Origin: Chitinophagaceae bacterium
Lineage (GTDB): Bacteria > Bacteroidota > Bacteroidia > Chitinophagales > Chitinophagaceae
NCBI GenBank assembly: GCA_947458275.1
Contig: CANGYR010000008.1
Coordinates: 60,431-124,430, forward strand
Direction of reading: 5' to 3'
DNA: 64,000 nucleotides
A program made the translations under genes and the position numbers. The number at the start of each line of letters is the position of its first letter. The stretch's first letter is position 1. Shown in pieces: positions 53,061 through 61,131 of this stretch. The notes under the pieces are model-generated. The model ran no database searches. It worked only from the letters and a program-made list of their open reading frames with translations, and had not been told where the DNA came from.

Positions 53061-55937
53061 TTACAACTTATAAGTAAAGCTGAGTGAAATAACTCTTCCA
53101 AAATTGGCCAGAGATCTGGTGCCATCAACAGAACGATCATACTTCTTATTCTCATTGTTATCCTCAAAGAAAATAAGTTTTTGCGCAAGAATATCCCTCA
53201 CATTCAATCTGAATTCCATCTTTTTATTGGGGAAAGATTTAGTCAGCTGAAAGTCAATGACCGTTCTGGCGTTTTCCCAAAGATTGGGCTCAAATAGAAA
53301 TCCGTCTGCTGTAGCATCACCGTTACTGGCAAGAAATATACGTTGGCCATAGCGATTCACAGAAAGTGTAGATGAAATATTTTTGTCATCGTCCTGATAA
53401 GTAAGGCCGCTATTAATTACATAGGGCGACTGTCCTTGCATCACACGGGTACTGTTGTAATAAATATTATTGACATCACTGACATTGAGTCTAACTTTTG
53501 ATTGAAGCCAGGTGAAGTTTCCAAAGAAAGTAAGTTTGTTCCAAAAAGATTTTGTCGGCATTTGAAGTAGCCCTCCAATCAGGGTTCTGACTTCAAATTC
53601 CATTCCCAATAGTTCAGCACCCGGAGTATTTTTATAAGTCAATGTTCTGTCCTGATTGGTAGCTGAAATCAATTCAATGGGATCAGTAAAGTTTTTATAG
53701 AATCCTGAAACTGATATCAGCTGTGCTTTACCGGGAAAGAATTCGTATCTGATGTCATAATTCTGTATAGATGCTCTTCTCAATGAGGTATCACCAAAAA
53801 CTGAATACCTGATTGTGTAATCTCTGAAAAGAAAAGGAGCCAACTCCCTGAATTCAGGCCTGTTCAATGTTGTAGAATAACATAGTCTTAGATTTTGTTT
53901 GGTATTCAATGAATAAACAAGATTCATAGATGGCAGCCAATCTACTTTTCGTGTATTTATCCTTACGGGAGTAAACTGATTGAACTCTGCATTTAACTTT
54001 TGTGTGAAATCCTCCATTCTGACTCCATAAATCAATCTTAGTTTTTTACCCAGTCGTTGATCTGCCATCACATATCCGGCGATTAATTCAGTAGAGGCAT
54101 TGTAAATGTCTCGAATTTCAGTAATATCTTTTAGAGCGAATCCGGTTTTACCTCCCCTGAGGTTGCCCATGTTAGTTTTTTGAAAAATGACATCAGGTGT
54201 TAATGATAACAAAGATTGATCAAATGTATTTACGTTATAATTAGATATAGCCAGCATTCTGGGATTAAAAAATCTTTCACGGGTTTGATAATTAAATCCT
54301 GCTTTAAAATTTGATTGTATTGATTTGAAAAATTTAAAAGTCCTAGACACATCTCCTTTTATATTGTAAACTTTTTCTTTGGTAACTGAGTAGAATGACA
54401 AGCCGGCTGTATTATCGTTGTCCACCGGATTAGGATCAAAAAGTTTTGCTAAATATGCAGGAGAACCGGCAACGCTGTCAAATACCATTCTTCTTAATGC
54501 GGGAACATCCCGTCTGATATTTGAGAAAGAACCTACCCAGTTGAATTTTATTTTAGATGATGGAAAATAATGTTCTCCGATCAATTGAGTAGATAAAATT
54601 CTATTACCGGTAAACCAAAGTGCGTAAGATTTCGTAAATCTGTCTTTTTCATTGATTGCATCATCCTGTCCTTCCCTGGTAGCAACCCTGTCATCTGAAT
54701 TGATACTGAAAATATTTTTTAAGCTAAGATTATGATTGTTATTAAACTTAACGGCAAAATTTGCAATAGCTCCCAACAATGATTGAGAGGAGAAAGTTTC
54801 TTCGGTAAAAATTCGCTGTGGTGCGTTCTCATATTCCGGAGCAAAAAATACCCTGTCTCCAAAATTTCTTGTCTGAGATTTGTTATAAGTGACAGAAAAA
54901 ATCATACCAAGGAAATCTTTTTCCTTTCTTTGAAAATTCCTGCCTAAAATGTACTGTAAAGATACGTTTGGAGCAGCATCCTTATCAGCCAGACTCCAGT
55001 TTTTGGGCTGAAAAGATTTGGCATAAGAGACACGATCTGCTATACTCAGTCCTTTAAATGTTGCAATGTCGGGCATTGACCCTGGCATTGCTCTTGATCT
55101 ATCTACTCCCATAAAATCCAAAGCTCCCCCTTCATAATATTTTTTATTTTGGAAAGTGGCAATGGTATTTACCCCCATTCCTAAGGAAATCGACTGGAAA
55201 TTTTCAGACGGAATGCCTTTTGTATTGATAACAATCTGCCCCCCTGCAAATTCAGCGGGCATATCAGGTGTGGAAGTTTTATAAATAATCAGATTATCCA
55301 GCATATTGGAAGGAAAAATATCAAAAGCAAATGCTTTTCGGTCACTCTCTGAACTGGGCAATGGCGCACCATTGAGATAAGCTGCATTGTATCTGTCATT
55401 GAGGCCTCTTACCACAGCAAATTTATCATCCTGTAAACTGGCTCCGCTCACTCTTTTCAAGATATCACCGGTGTTTCTATCCGGAGTCCTTTTAATAGTT
55501 TCAGCTGATATACCATCACTGACGCTGGCGCTGTTTTTTTGAGCCAACAACAAAGAACTTACAGTTTCCTTTGGCTTTAATGAAGATGCTGAACTTTTCA
55601 CTACCACTTCCCCTTCGGCACTTTTCATCTCCAGTACAACATCCTGAGTAATCACTTCACCGGATTTGAGTTTAATGTTGTTAATTGTTTTTGGAGCATA
55701 AGACACATAGGAACATACCAGCGAATATTCACCTGCGGCAAGACCTCCGATTGAAAATCCCCCATTTTGGTCAGTCTGAGTAGTTTTCTTTGTACCACTA
55801 ATGCTAACGGTGGCCCCTATAAGAACTTCCCCTGTTTTAGCACTTAAAACCTTACCTACTATTTTTGATTGTTGTGCAAAAATTAAATTGATAGAAAATA
55901 GAAAAATTATTGCAAGTGCAAGTTTTTTTGTCTGCAT
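53061..55937 (-). CDS. TonB-dependent outer membrane receptor with CarboxypepD_reg-like domain
   Basis: 958 residues. Signal peptide (LALAIIFLFSINLIFAQ). A CarboxypepD_reg-like domain at about 24-105 (IVGKVLSAKTGEVLIGATVSIS, GGFSIGGLAAGEYSLVCSYVSY), then the plug (about 150-260, GDILKRVSGASLQDDKFAVVRGLNDRY, YKTSTPDMPAEFAGGQIVI) and a beta-barrel with many aromatic girdle strands ending FGRVISLSFTYKL. This is the NDRYN/APLPSS group of receptors paired with a large secreted T9SS protein, as here. Substrate unknown; no SusD gene is adjacent, so a classical glycan-utilisation locus is not supported. Confidence 0.92.
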   Translation of the reverse strand: MQTKKLALAIIFLFSINLIFAQQSKIVGKVLSAKTGEVLIGATVSISGTKKTTQTDQNGGFSIGGLAAGEYSLVCSYVSYAPKTINNIKLKSGEVITQDVVLEMKSAEGEVVVKSSASSLKPKETVSSLLLAQKNSASVSDGISAETIKRTPDRNTGDILKRVSGASLQDDKFAVVRGLNDRYNAAYLNGAPLPSSESDRKAFAFDIFPSNMLDNLIIYKTSTPDMPAEFAGGQIVINTKGIPSENFQSISLGMGVNTIATFQNKKYYEGGALDFMGVDRSRAMPGSMPDIATFKGLSIADRVSYAKSFQPKNWSLADKDAAPNVSLQYILGRNFQRKEKDFLGMIFSVTYNKSQTRNFGDRVFFAPEYENAPQRIFTEETFSSQSLLGAIANFAVKFNNNHNLSLKNIFSINSDDRVATREGQDDAINEKDRFTKSYALWFTGNRILSTQLIGEHYFPSSKIKFNWVGSFSNIRRDVPALRRMVFDSVAGSPAYLAKLFDPNPVDNDNTAGLSFYSVTKEKVYNIKGDVSRTFKFFKSIQSNFKAGFNYQTRERFFNPRMLAISNYNVNTFDQSLLSLTPDVIFQKTNMGNLRGGKTGFALKDITEIRDIYNASTELIAGYVMADQRLGKKLRLIYGVRMEDFTQKLNAEFNQFTPVRINTRKVDWLPSMNLVYSLNTKQNLRLCYSTTLNRPEFRELAPFLFRDYTIRYSVFGDTSLRRASIQNYDIRYEFFPGKAQLISVSGFYKNFTDPIELISATNQDRTLTYKNTPGAELLGMEFEVRTLIGGLLQMPTKSFWNKLTFFGNFTWLQSKVRLNVSDVNNIYYNSTRVMQGQSPYVINSGLTYQDDDKNISSTLSVNRYGQRIFLASNGDATADGFLFEPNLWENARTVIDFQLTKSFPNKKMEFRLNVRDILAQKLIFFEDNNENKKYDRSVDGTRSLANFGRVISLSFTYKL

Positions 55938-56293
55938 TTTGATTTAAATAATTGAAATGCAAAGCAAAATAAAATACCACAAGAGAATTTGAGCCTGGCG
56001 TTATTTGTCTGTTACGTTATCATTACGAAATTGTTAACTAATGTATAGGCATCTCCATTGATTCAATTAAAAAACTCTTATACTATGGAATTTGACTGAA
56101 TATATAATTGAAAATTGAAATAAAAATAAAGAAAATAAAAATTAACTCTACTTCTTTGAATTGTTTAAATTCAGAAATTATATAGAGTTGATTTCATACT
56201 TTCGCCAAACAGGTATCTTTAATAAAAAAGATTTATCCCAATAAATAAACCTATAGTTTAAAAGTTTTGAACTTTTATATTTAATTATCACTT

Positions 56294-57001
56294 GTGAAAA
56301 ACAGATTCAATTTTAATTCATCCCGTTACAGATTACGTAAAGAAATCAGCCTGTTTGCCGAAACAATTCCTAACGGAGCACTCGTTTTGGATGCAGGCGC
56401 CGGAGATCAGCCTTACAGATCCTATTTTTCACATGCCACATACGAATCAGCTGATTTCGAAAAAGTGGATAAGGGCTATGCTTCATCTACTTATGTTTGC
56501 GATCTGTCTCAAATACCAACAGAGGACAACCGATTTGATTATATTATTTTCAATCAGGTAATGGAACATCTCCCCGAGCCACAATTGGTGTTGAATGAAC
56601 TTTTCAGAGTTCTGAAAACAGGTGGAAAAATGTACTACACCGGTCCATTGTTTTATGAAGAGCATGAAATTCCATACGATTTTTACAGATACACTCAATT
56701 TGGATTAAAACACCTGTTTGCAAAATCAGGTTTCAAGATTGAAAAATTAGAATGGCTCGAAGGCTACTTTGGGACAGTCGCTTATGAACTCAACGCAATG
56801 GCAAAATATCTTCCGTCATCGCCAAAAGATATCTCAAATGGTATTTCAGCTTATCTGTTGGTACCTGTTCTTTTAATTTTGAAATTTTTTTTCAAATTAA
56901 CTTCTATATTCTTTCATCGTTTGGAGAAGCATCACAAATTCGTAAAAAAGGGATTCCCCAAAAATTACATTTGTGTTTTAATTAAAGATGTGAAAAATTA
57001 G
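56294..57001 (+). CDS. Class I SAM-dependent methyltransferase
   Basis: 235 residues, GTG start. Motif I LVLDAGAGDQPYRSYFS, FEKVDKGYASSTYVCDLSQIP, FDYIIFNQVMEHLPEPQLVLNELFRVLKTGGKMYYTGPLFYEEHEIPYDFYRYT as in Methyltransf_11 sugar and lipid methyltransferases, and a hydrophobic segment near the C-terminus (LLVPVLLILKFFFKL) suggesting membrane contact. The 3' end overlaps by a few codons a damaged GH1 remnant on the other strand. Function beyond methyl transfer unknown. Confidence 0.82.
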   Translation: MKNRFNFNSSRYRLRKEISLFAETIPNGALVLDAGAGDQPYRSYFSHATYESADFEKVDKGYASSTYVCDLSQIPTEDNRFDYIIFNQVMEHLPEPQLVLNELFRVLKTGGKMYYTGPLFYEEHEIPYDFYRYTQFGLKHLFAKSGFKIEKLEWLEGYFGTVAYELNAMAKYLPSSPKDISNGISAYLLVPVLLILKFFFKLTSIFFHRLEKHHKFVKKGFPKNYICVLIKDVKN

Positions 57002-57140
57002 GGACGTTTTCCGTCTCGGAAAGAAAATCTGCATACCATTTGCCTGATTGCTTGACTATTCGTTTCTGTGTTTGCCTGTCCACATGAACCAGGCCAAATT
57101 TTGGGCGGTATCCTTCGGACCACTCAAAATTATCCATTAG
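56985..57140 (-). pseudogene. GH1 beta-glucosidase C-terminal remnant
   Basis: On the minus strand TLMDNFEWSEGYRPKFGLVH then VDRQTQKRIVKQSGKWYADF, followed by LSETENV and more codons to a stop at about 56986. The first part matches the conserved end of family 1 glycoside hydrolases (LxDNFEWxxGYxxRFGLVxVD, TQKRxxKxSxxWY). The frame is closed by TAG just upstream, and the other roughly 400 residues are missing. Confidence 0.8.
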
Positions 57141-57200
57141 TGTCTATTTGAAATATCACTTTGATGATAAAAAGAAATGAATTAGATTCTAAAAAATTAA

Positions 57201-57617
57201 TTATAGCAAAAATTCTCCGACAAAATCCAAACAATATTTCTTAATCATCTCTCTTACTCTTTCAAATTCACGTTTTATTTCCTCCTCAGTACCGGTTGCT
57301 TTCGCAGGATCGGGGAAATTGTAATGAAACTTTTGTGCACGACCCGGAAAAAAAGGACATCTCTCTTTGGCATTATCGCATACCGTGATAACAAAATCGA
57401 AATCAATGCCCTGATACTCCAACACATTATTGGATGTATGTGCAGAGATATCTATTCCGTCTTCTTTCATAATGGCAATTGCCTTAGGATTCACACCGTG
57501 CGTTTCCACACCTGCACTATATACAACTGCCTTTTCTCCGGCGAAATGATGCAAATAACCGTGAGCTATCTGACTGCGGCAACTATTGCCCGTACATAAA
57601 ACCAATACTTTTTTCAT
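57201..57617 (-). CDS. arsC: Arsenate reductase, low-molecular-weight phosphatase fold
   Basis: 138 residues. The P-loop VLVLCTGNSCRSQIAHGYL contains the nucleophilic Cys; VCDNAKERCPFFPG carries the second Cys, and the HYNFPDPA segment holds the Asp. The layout matches the thioredoxin-coupled ArsC, although the third Cys of that class is less clear (KYCLDF near the end may serve). It reduces arsenate to arsenite, which Acr3 exports. Third gene of arsR-acr3-arsC; a stem-loop repeat fills the gap to acr3 and supplies the CATG of the start. Confidence 0.9.
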   Translation of the reverse strand: MKKVLVLCTGNSCRSQIAHGYLHHFAGEKAVVYSAGVETHGVNPKAIAIMKEDGIDISAHTSNNVLEYQGIDFDFVITVCDNAKERCPFFPGRAQKFHYNFPDPAKATGTEEEIKREFERVREMIKKYCLDFVGEFLL

Positions 57618-57708
57618 GTGTTTATTTAGCTTTTATATTTTTGCCACATGTTATGCCCTGAATAATCATTCCCGATTGGTTTGAGCTCGCTCATATGGGC
57701 ATTTCATG
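57615..57708 (-). repeat. Stem-loop repeat, copy D with linker, between acr3 and arsC
   Basis: Linker CATGTGTTTATTTAGC…CACATG (57615-57650) followed by the 62-bp unit 57647-57708: CATGTTATGCCC, ATCATTCCCGATTGG, GAGCTCGCTC, GGGCATTTCATG. Same architecture as the 47.9-kb array, with changes in the mini-hairpin loop. It fills the acr3-arsC gap: one end is two bases from the acr3 stop, the other includes the arsC ATG. Confidence 0.9.
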
Positions 57709-57709
57709 A

Positions 57710-58783
57710 TTATTTTGTTGTAGTTGAATAATATTTGTTTCTCAACCAAAAAGCAACGTTTACAAGAATGATAAGAGCAGGCACTTCCACCAACGGACCT
57801 ATTACACCAGCAAAAGCCTGTCCGCTGTTGATACCGAATACCCCTATAGCCACTGCAATGGCCAATTCAAAATTATTTCCCGCTGCCGTAAAAGCTATGG
57901 AGGTGTTGGTAGAATAATCGGCACCCATTTTTTTTGCGATAAGAAAACTCACAAAAAACATGATGGCAAAATATATCATTAGCGGAATAGCAATTCTAAT
58001 CACATCAAAAGGTATCTGCACAATCAATTGGCCTTTTAAACTAAACATCACTATAATCGTAAACAACAAAGCAATCAAAGTAATCGGTGAAATGGTTGGA
58101 ATGAATTTTGTGTTGTACCACTCCTCTCCTTTTGTTTTAATAAGCATGTATCTTGTGAGAAATCCGGCGACAAAAGGAATTCCCAGATAAATGGCAACAC
58201 TTTCAGCAATCTTACCGATAGTGATATTTACAACAGTACCGCTGATGCCAAAAAAGGGAGGAAGAAGCGTGATAAACACATACGCATAAACGCTGTACAG
58301 CAATACCTGAAAAATGCTGTTCAATGCCACCAGGCCTGCAGCGTATTCTCTGCTTCCTTCTGCCAGCTCATTCCATACAATCACCATCGCAATGCATCTG
58401 GCCAAACCAATAAGAATAAGCCCAATCATATACTCCGGATAATTGTGTAAGAAAACCACCGCCAGTATAAACATCAAAATCGGACCAATAATCCAGTTTA
58501 AAAAAAGAGAGATACTCAATATTTTTACATTACTGAATACTTCTTTTAATTTGTCGTAACGCACTTTTGTAAATGGCGGATACATCATCAAAATCAGTCC
58601 TACAGCCAACGGAATATTTGTGGTGCCTTCCGAAAATGAATTGATGAAAGTTGAGGAAGAAGGGAAAAAATATCCTATCGATACCCCTGCCGCCATAGCA
58701 AGAAATATCCACAGTGTCAGGTAACGATCTAAAAATCCTAATTTTTTTCTGCAGGGAATTTGTTCGGTTTTGGTTGTTTGCAT
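57710..58783 (-). CDS. acr3: Arsenite efflux permease ACR3
   Basis: 357 residues with ten hydrophobic segments. The Acr3 signature region around [20 protein letters not shown] contains the conserved Cys essential in the family. Other features: [17 protein letters not shown] after TM2, [38 protein letters not shown] at the end. Member of the bile/arsenite/riboflavin transporter fold. It exports arsenite produced by ArsC. Located 27 bp downstream of arsR and upstream of arsC, a standard operon. Confidence 0.92.
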   Translation of the reverse strand: MQTTKTEQIPCRKKLGFLDRYLTLWIFLAMAAGVSIGYFFPSSSTFINSFSEGTTNIPLAVGLILMMYPPFTKVRYDKLKEVFSNVKILSISLFLNWIIGPILMFILAVVFLHNYPEYMIGLILIGLARCIAMVIVWNELAEGSREYAAGLVALNSIFQVLLYSVYAYVFITLLPPFFGISGTVVNITIGKIAESVAIYLGIPFVAGFLTRYMLIKTKGEEWYNTKFIPTISPITLIALLFTIIVMFSLKGQLIVQIPFDVIRIAIPLMIYFAIMFFVSFLIAKKMGADYSTNTSIAFTAAGNNFELAIAVAIGVFGINSGQAFAGVIGPLVEVPALIILVNVAFWLRNKYYSTTTK

Positions 58784-58810
58784 AAATAATATTTATAAGG
58801 AAGAAGATTA

Positions 58811-59143
58811 TCAACAACAATCGTTATTACAGGGAACATGTTTGTCAAATAGCCGGTTTAGCAGCGTCTTGGCTTTTGTCCATTCTTTGTCATCTATACA
58901 ATAACAAACAGACACCCCTTCGATATCTCCTTTGATGAGGCCGGCAGCTTTGAGTTCTTTCAGGTGCTGTGATACCGTACTTTGCGACAAAGGCAGTTCG
59001 TTCACAATATCGCCGCAGATACAAGACTGTTTTTTCAGCAACAGTTCAAGGATGGCAATCCGGGCGGGATGCGACAATGCCTTGGCGTATTTTGCCAACA
59101 ATATTTCTTTTGAGCTGTATTCAGTTATTTTACTTGCACCCAT
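58811..59143 (-). CDS. arsR: ArsR-family arsenic-responsive repressor
   Basis: 110 residues. Winged HTH with the helix ALSHPARIAILELLL, the metal-site-like segment KKQSCICGDIVNELPLSQSTVSQHLKELKAAGLIKG and the wing IEGVSVCYCID. Cysteines are seen in SCICGD and in the C-terminal tail HVPCNNDCC, which could bind As(III). It most likely represses the operon arsR-acr3-arsC and is released by arsenite. A perfect 10-bp inverted repeat overlapping the start codon is the probable operator. Confidence 0.92.
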   Translation of the reverse strand: MGASKITEYSSKEILLAKYAKALSHPARIAILELLLKKQSCICGDIVNELPLSQSTVSQHLKELKAAGLIKGDIEGVSVCYCIDDKEWTKAKTLLNRLFDKHVPCNNDCC

Positions 59144-59169
59144 ATTAATCGCAATATTACGATTAATAT
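59142..59169 (-). promoter_or_regulatory. Probable ArsR operator
   Basis: Perfect inverted repeat ATATTAATCG-CAATATTA-CGATTAATAT; its left edge lies in the arsR start codon. Arm and spacer sizes suit a homodimer of the ArsR family. Confidence 0.8.
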
Positions 59170-59340
59170 TTTATAAATCATAAATTAGTCACAACTATTA
59201 GTCTAATTCCAACCAGGAATGATAATAAATGCTATAATATTTGTGCTGAATCGTTACGCCGTTCTGAGACCGGGCTCCATTATGACGTATAATAACTTAA
59301 TTATCACCGCTTGAGAAAACACAAGGCGGGAGTGAAATAA

Positions 59341-59375
59341 ACTCAAACAGTTAAACTATCAAAACCTTCAAACGA
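59341..59375. repeat. Octamer word repeat beside the tRNA-Leu terminator
   Basis: TCAAACAG TTAAACTA TCAAAACC TTCAAACG, period 8, directly at the terminator hairpin. Confidence 0.6.
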
Positions 59376-59399
59376 AAAATCCCGCCTAAGCGGGATTTT
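59375..59399 (-). terminator. Terminator of the tRNA-Gly/tRNA-Leu unit
   Basis: AAAATCCCGC/GCGGGATTTT with CTAA loop, T run on the minus strand, 5 bp past tRNA-Leu. The same stem sequence occurs behind tRNA-Leu(GAG) at 62.4 kb. Confidence 0.8.
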
Positions 59400-59404
59400 G
59401 ACTG

Positions 59405-59490
59405 TACTCGGGATGGGAGTTGAACCCACACTCGCATTGCTGCGAACAGGATTTTAAGTCCTGCGTGTCTACCAGTTCCACCACCCGAGT
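59405..59490 (-). tRNA. tRNA-Leu (TAA)
   Basis: Class II tRNA, 86 nt: acceptor ACTCGGG/CCCGAGT, D arm with GGTAGAC, anticodon stem CAGGA/TCCTG around CTTAAAA (anticodon TAA), long variable arm, TTCAACT loop, discriminator A. Confidence 0.95.
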
Positions 59491-59594
59491 GACACTTTCT
59501 TTAAAACTGAAATATATAGTTGCATAGCAACATATTCCAGCTGATTGTCTAAAAAAAATCCCGCCCTTATTACCGGAACGGGAAATTAATTCTG

Positions 59595-59667
<73 letters not shown>

Positions 59668-59735
59668 AAATTGTATAAGAACTGATTTTTTTAGGACTGC
59701 AAAAATAAGGATACTTGACCTAAAAAAACAAACTT

Positions 59736-59948
59736 TTATTTGTATTTCGGATTGTACAACGTATTGTCAGGGACCTTAACTTCCGGTTTCCCTTTGTAGC
59801 TGTGTGTATACAAACCATAACATCCGCCCAACACAAAAGCAATCACTACAAAGACCTGGCAATAAAATAAAAAACGAGACGTAGATACCCAGTTGTGTGC
59901 AAAATCTTTATGAGTGCTGTCAATGACTTCTTTATATTCTGTTGACAT
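59736..59948 (-). CDS. Small single-pass membrane protein of unknown function
   Basis: 70 residues, one hydrophobic segment at about 26-48 (FLFYCQVFVVIAFVLGGCYGLY), charged N-terminus with HKDFAHNW and a polar C-terminus (YNPKYK). A TAATTTTG box (59969-59976) precedes the ATG by 20 bases, supporting its own transcription, perhaps together with the tRNA-Gly and tRNA-Leu behind it. Not recognised; the non-shadow composition and promoter argue that it is real. Confidence 0.6.
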   Translation of the reverse strand: MSTEYKEVIDSTHKDFAHNWVSTSRFLFYCQVFVVIAFVLGGCYGLYTHSYKGKPEVKVPDNTLYNPKYK

Positions 59949-59968
59949 AATACTTTTTTTTTGTAGCG

Positions 59969-59976
59969 CAAAATTA
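59969..59976 (-). promoter_or_regulatory. Candidate -7 box before the small membrane protein
   Basis: TAATTTTG on the minus strand, matching TAnnTTTG, 20 bases before the start. The -33 TTG is not seen. Confidence 0.4.
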
Positions 59977-59996
59977 ATGCTTCCTGTTAAAAAATC

Positions 59997-61022
59997 CTAT
60001 TTATACCTTACAATTTCTTTAAAAGTCCTGCGCTTTTTTATAAAATACTCCCAAATCAGACAACCATTATACCAGCCACTGAAATGTTTTGAAGGGTTTG
60101 CCGGAACAGGTGTGGTTCGCTTTACAAACAACAACCAGTAAACAAACCCAAGATGAGCCTTGGCGATAGCCAACCAGTAATTAGCATTGCCGGAAAACAA
60201 TCCTTTATATGCAGCAGTGGCATCAAGAAAAAATCGAAAAGGAATCTTCAGACAGGCCGACCAAAATGGAAGATTCTTGGCCATCATTATGTGGTTGTTC
60301 CTGAAATTGAGATACACCTTTTTATAGTCCCCCTTCGGCAAGGTGCCCCCTCCAACATGATACACCACCGATAAAGGCTCCACAAAAATTTTATACCCAA
60401 ACAACTGCATCCTCCAGCACAAATCTATCTCCTCCTGATGAGCAAAGAAATATTCATCTAATCCGCCCATTTCATGGTATACAGAAGCCCGAACAAAAAG
60501 TGCTGCACCTGTGCCCCAAAAACATGGTTCGGCATTGTCATATTGCCCATTGTCCTTTTCGCAATATTCAAATACTCTCCCCCTTGAAAAAGGATAACCA
60601 AATTTATCTATCCAGCCTCCGCAGGCACCTGCATATTCAAAACTTTCTCTTTCTGCGTATGATAAAATTTTGGGTTGACAAGCAGCAATTTTAAAATCAG
60701 ACTCCATCAACTTTATGACAGGTTCAATCCAGCCCGGCGTGACTTCCACATCACTGTTGAGAAGCACATAATAATCCGATTTAACTTGCTTCAATGCAGT
60801 ATTATATCCCTTAGCAAACCCATCATTTTGAGGATTGATGATAATTTCAATTTCAGGATAATTATTTTTCAGAAATGATACGGAGTCGTCTGTTGAAGCA
60901 TTGTCCGCAACAATCACTCTTTTGTTTGAATAGGTACTGGCCATTACAAAAGGCAGAAATTTTTCTAAAAACCCCCTGCCGTTCCAGTTTAAAATCACTA
61001 TGGCAACCAATGGATTAGTCAT
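59997..61022 (-). CDS. Family 2 glycosyltransferase (rhamnosyltransferase-like)
   Basis: 341 residues. VAIVILNWNGRGFLEKFLPFVMAS, VIVADNASTDDSVSFLKNNY, GFAKGYNTALKQVKSDYYVLLNSDVEVTPGW (DxD variant), FWGTGAALFVRASVYHEMGGLDEYFFAHQEEIDLCWRMQ and VYHVGGGTLPKG: the WcaE/RfbN-like group acting on surface polymers. The C-terminus has amphipathic helices that could touch the membrane. It is 13 kb from the main polysaccharide locus and has no other sugar gene next to it. Confidence 0.88.
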   Translation of the reverse strand: MTNPLVAIVILNWNGRGFLEKFLPFVMASTYSNKRVIVADNASTDDSVSFLKNNYPEIEIIINPQNDGFAKGYNTALKQVKSDYYVLLNSDVEVTPGWIEPVIKLMESDFKIAACQPKILSYAERESFEYAGACGGWIDKFGYPFSRGRVFEYCEKDNGQYDNAEPCFWGTGAALFVRASVYHEMGGLDEYFFAHQEEIDLCWRMQLFGYKIFVEPLSVVYHVGGGTLPKGDYKKVYLNFRNNHIMMAKNLPFWSACLKIPFRFFLDATAAYKGLFSGNANYWLAIAKAHLGFVYWLLFVKRTTPVPANPSKHFSGWYNGCLIWEYFIKKRRTFKEIVRYK

Positions 61023-61039
61023 GCAGCTAACTCTTTTTC

Positions 61040-61072
61040 ACTTTTAACTTTAAACTTTTAACTTTAACCTAC
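61040..61072. repeat. Short TTTAACTTTAAAC word repeat
   Basis: CTTTTAAC TTTAAAC TTTTAAC TTTAACC in the gap between the divergent GT2 and kinase genes; same style as the other word repeats. Confidence 0.5.
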
Positions 61073-61131
61073 CCCTAAAACGAATTTCGCAAACTTACGG
61101 TTTTTTAACGGTCAATTTGTTACTTTTACTC

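Noticed and set aside
53061..55937. SusC/SusD polysaccharide utilisation locus
   Set aside because: No SusD-like gene or glycosidase is next to the receptor; the GH1 sequence nearby is only a remnant.
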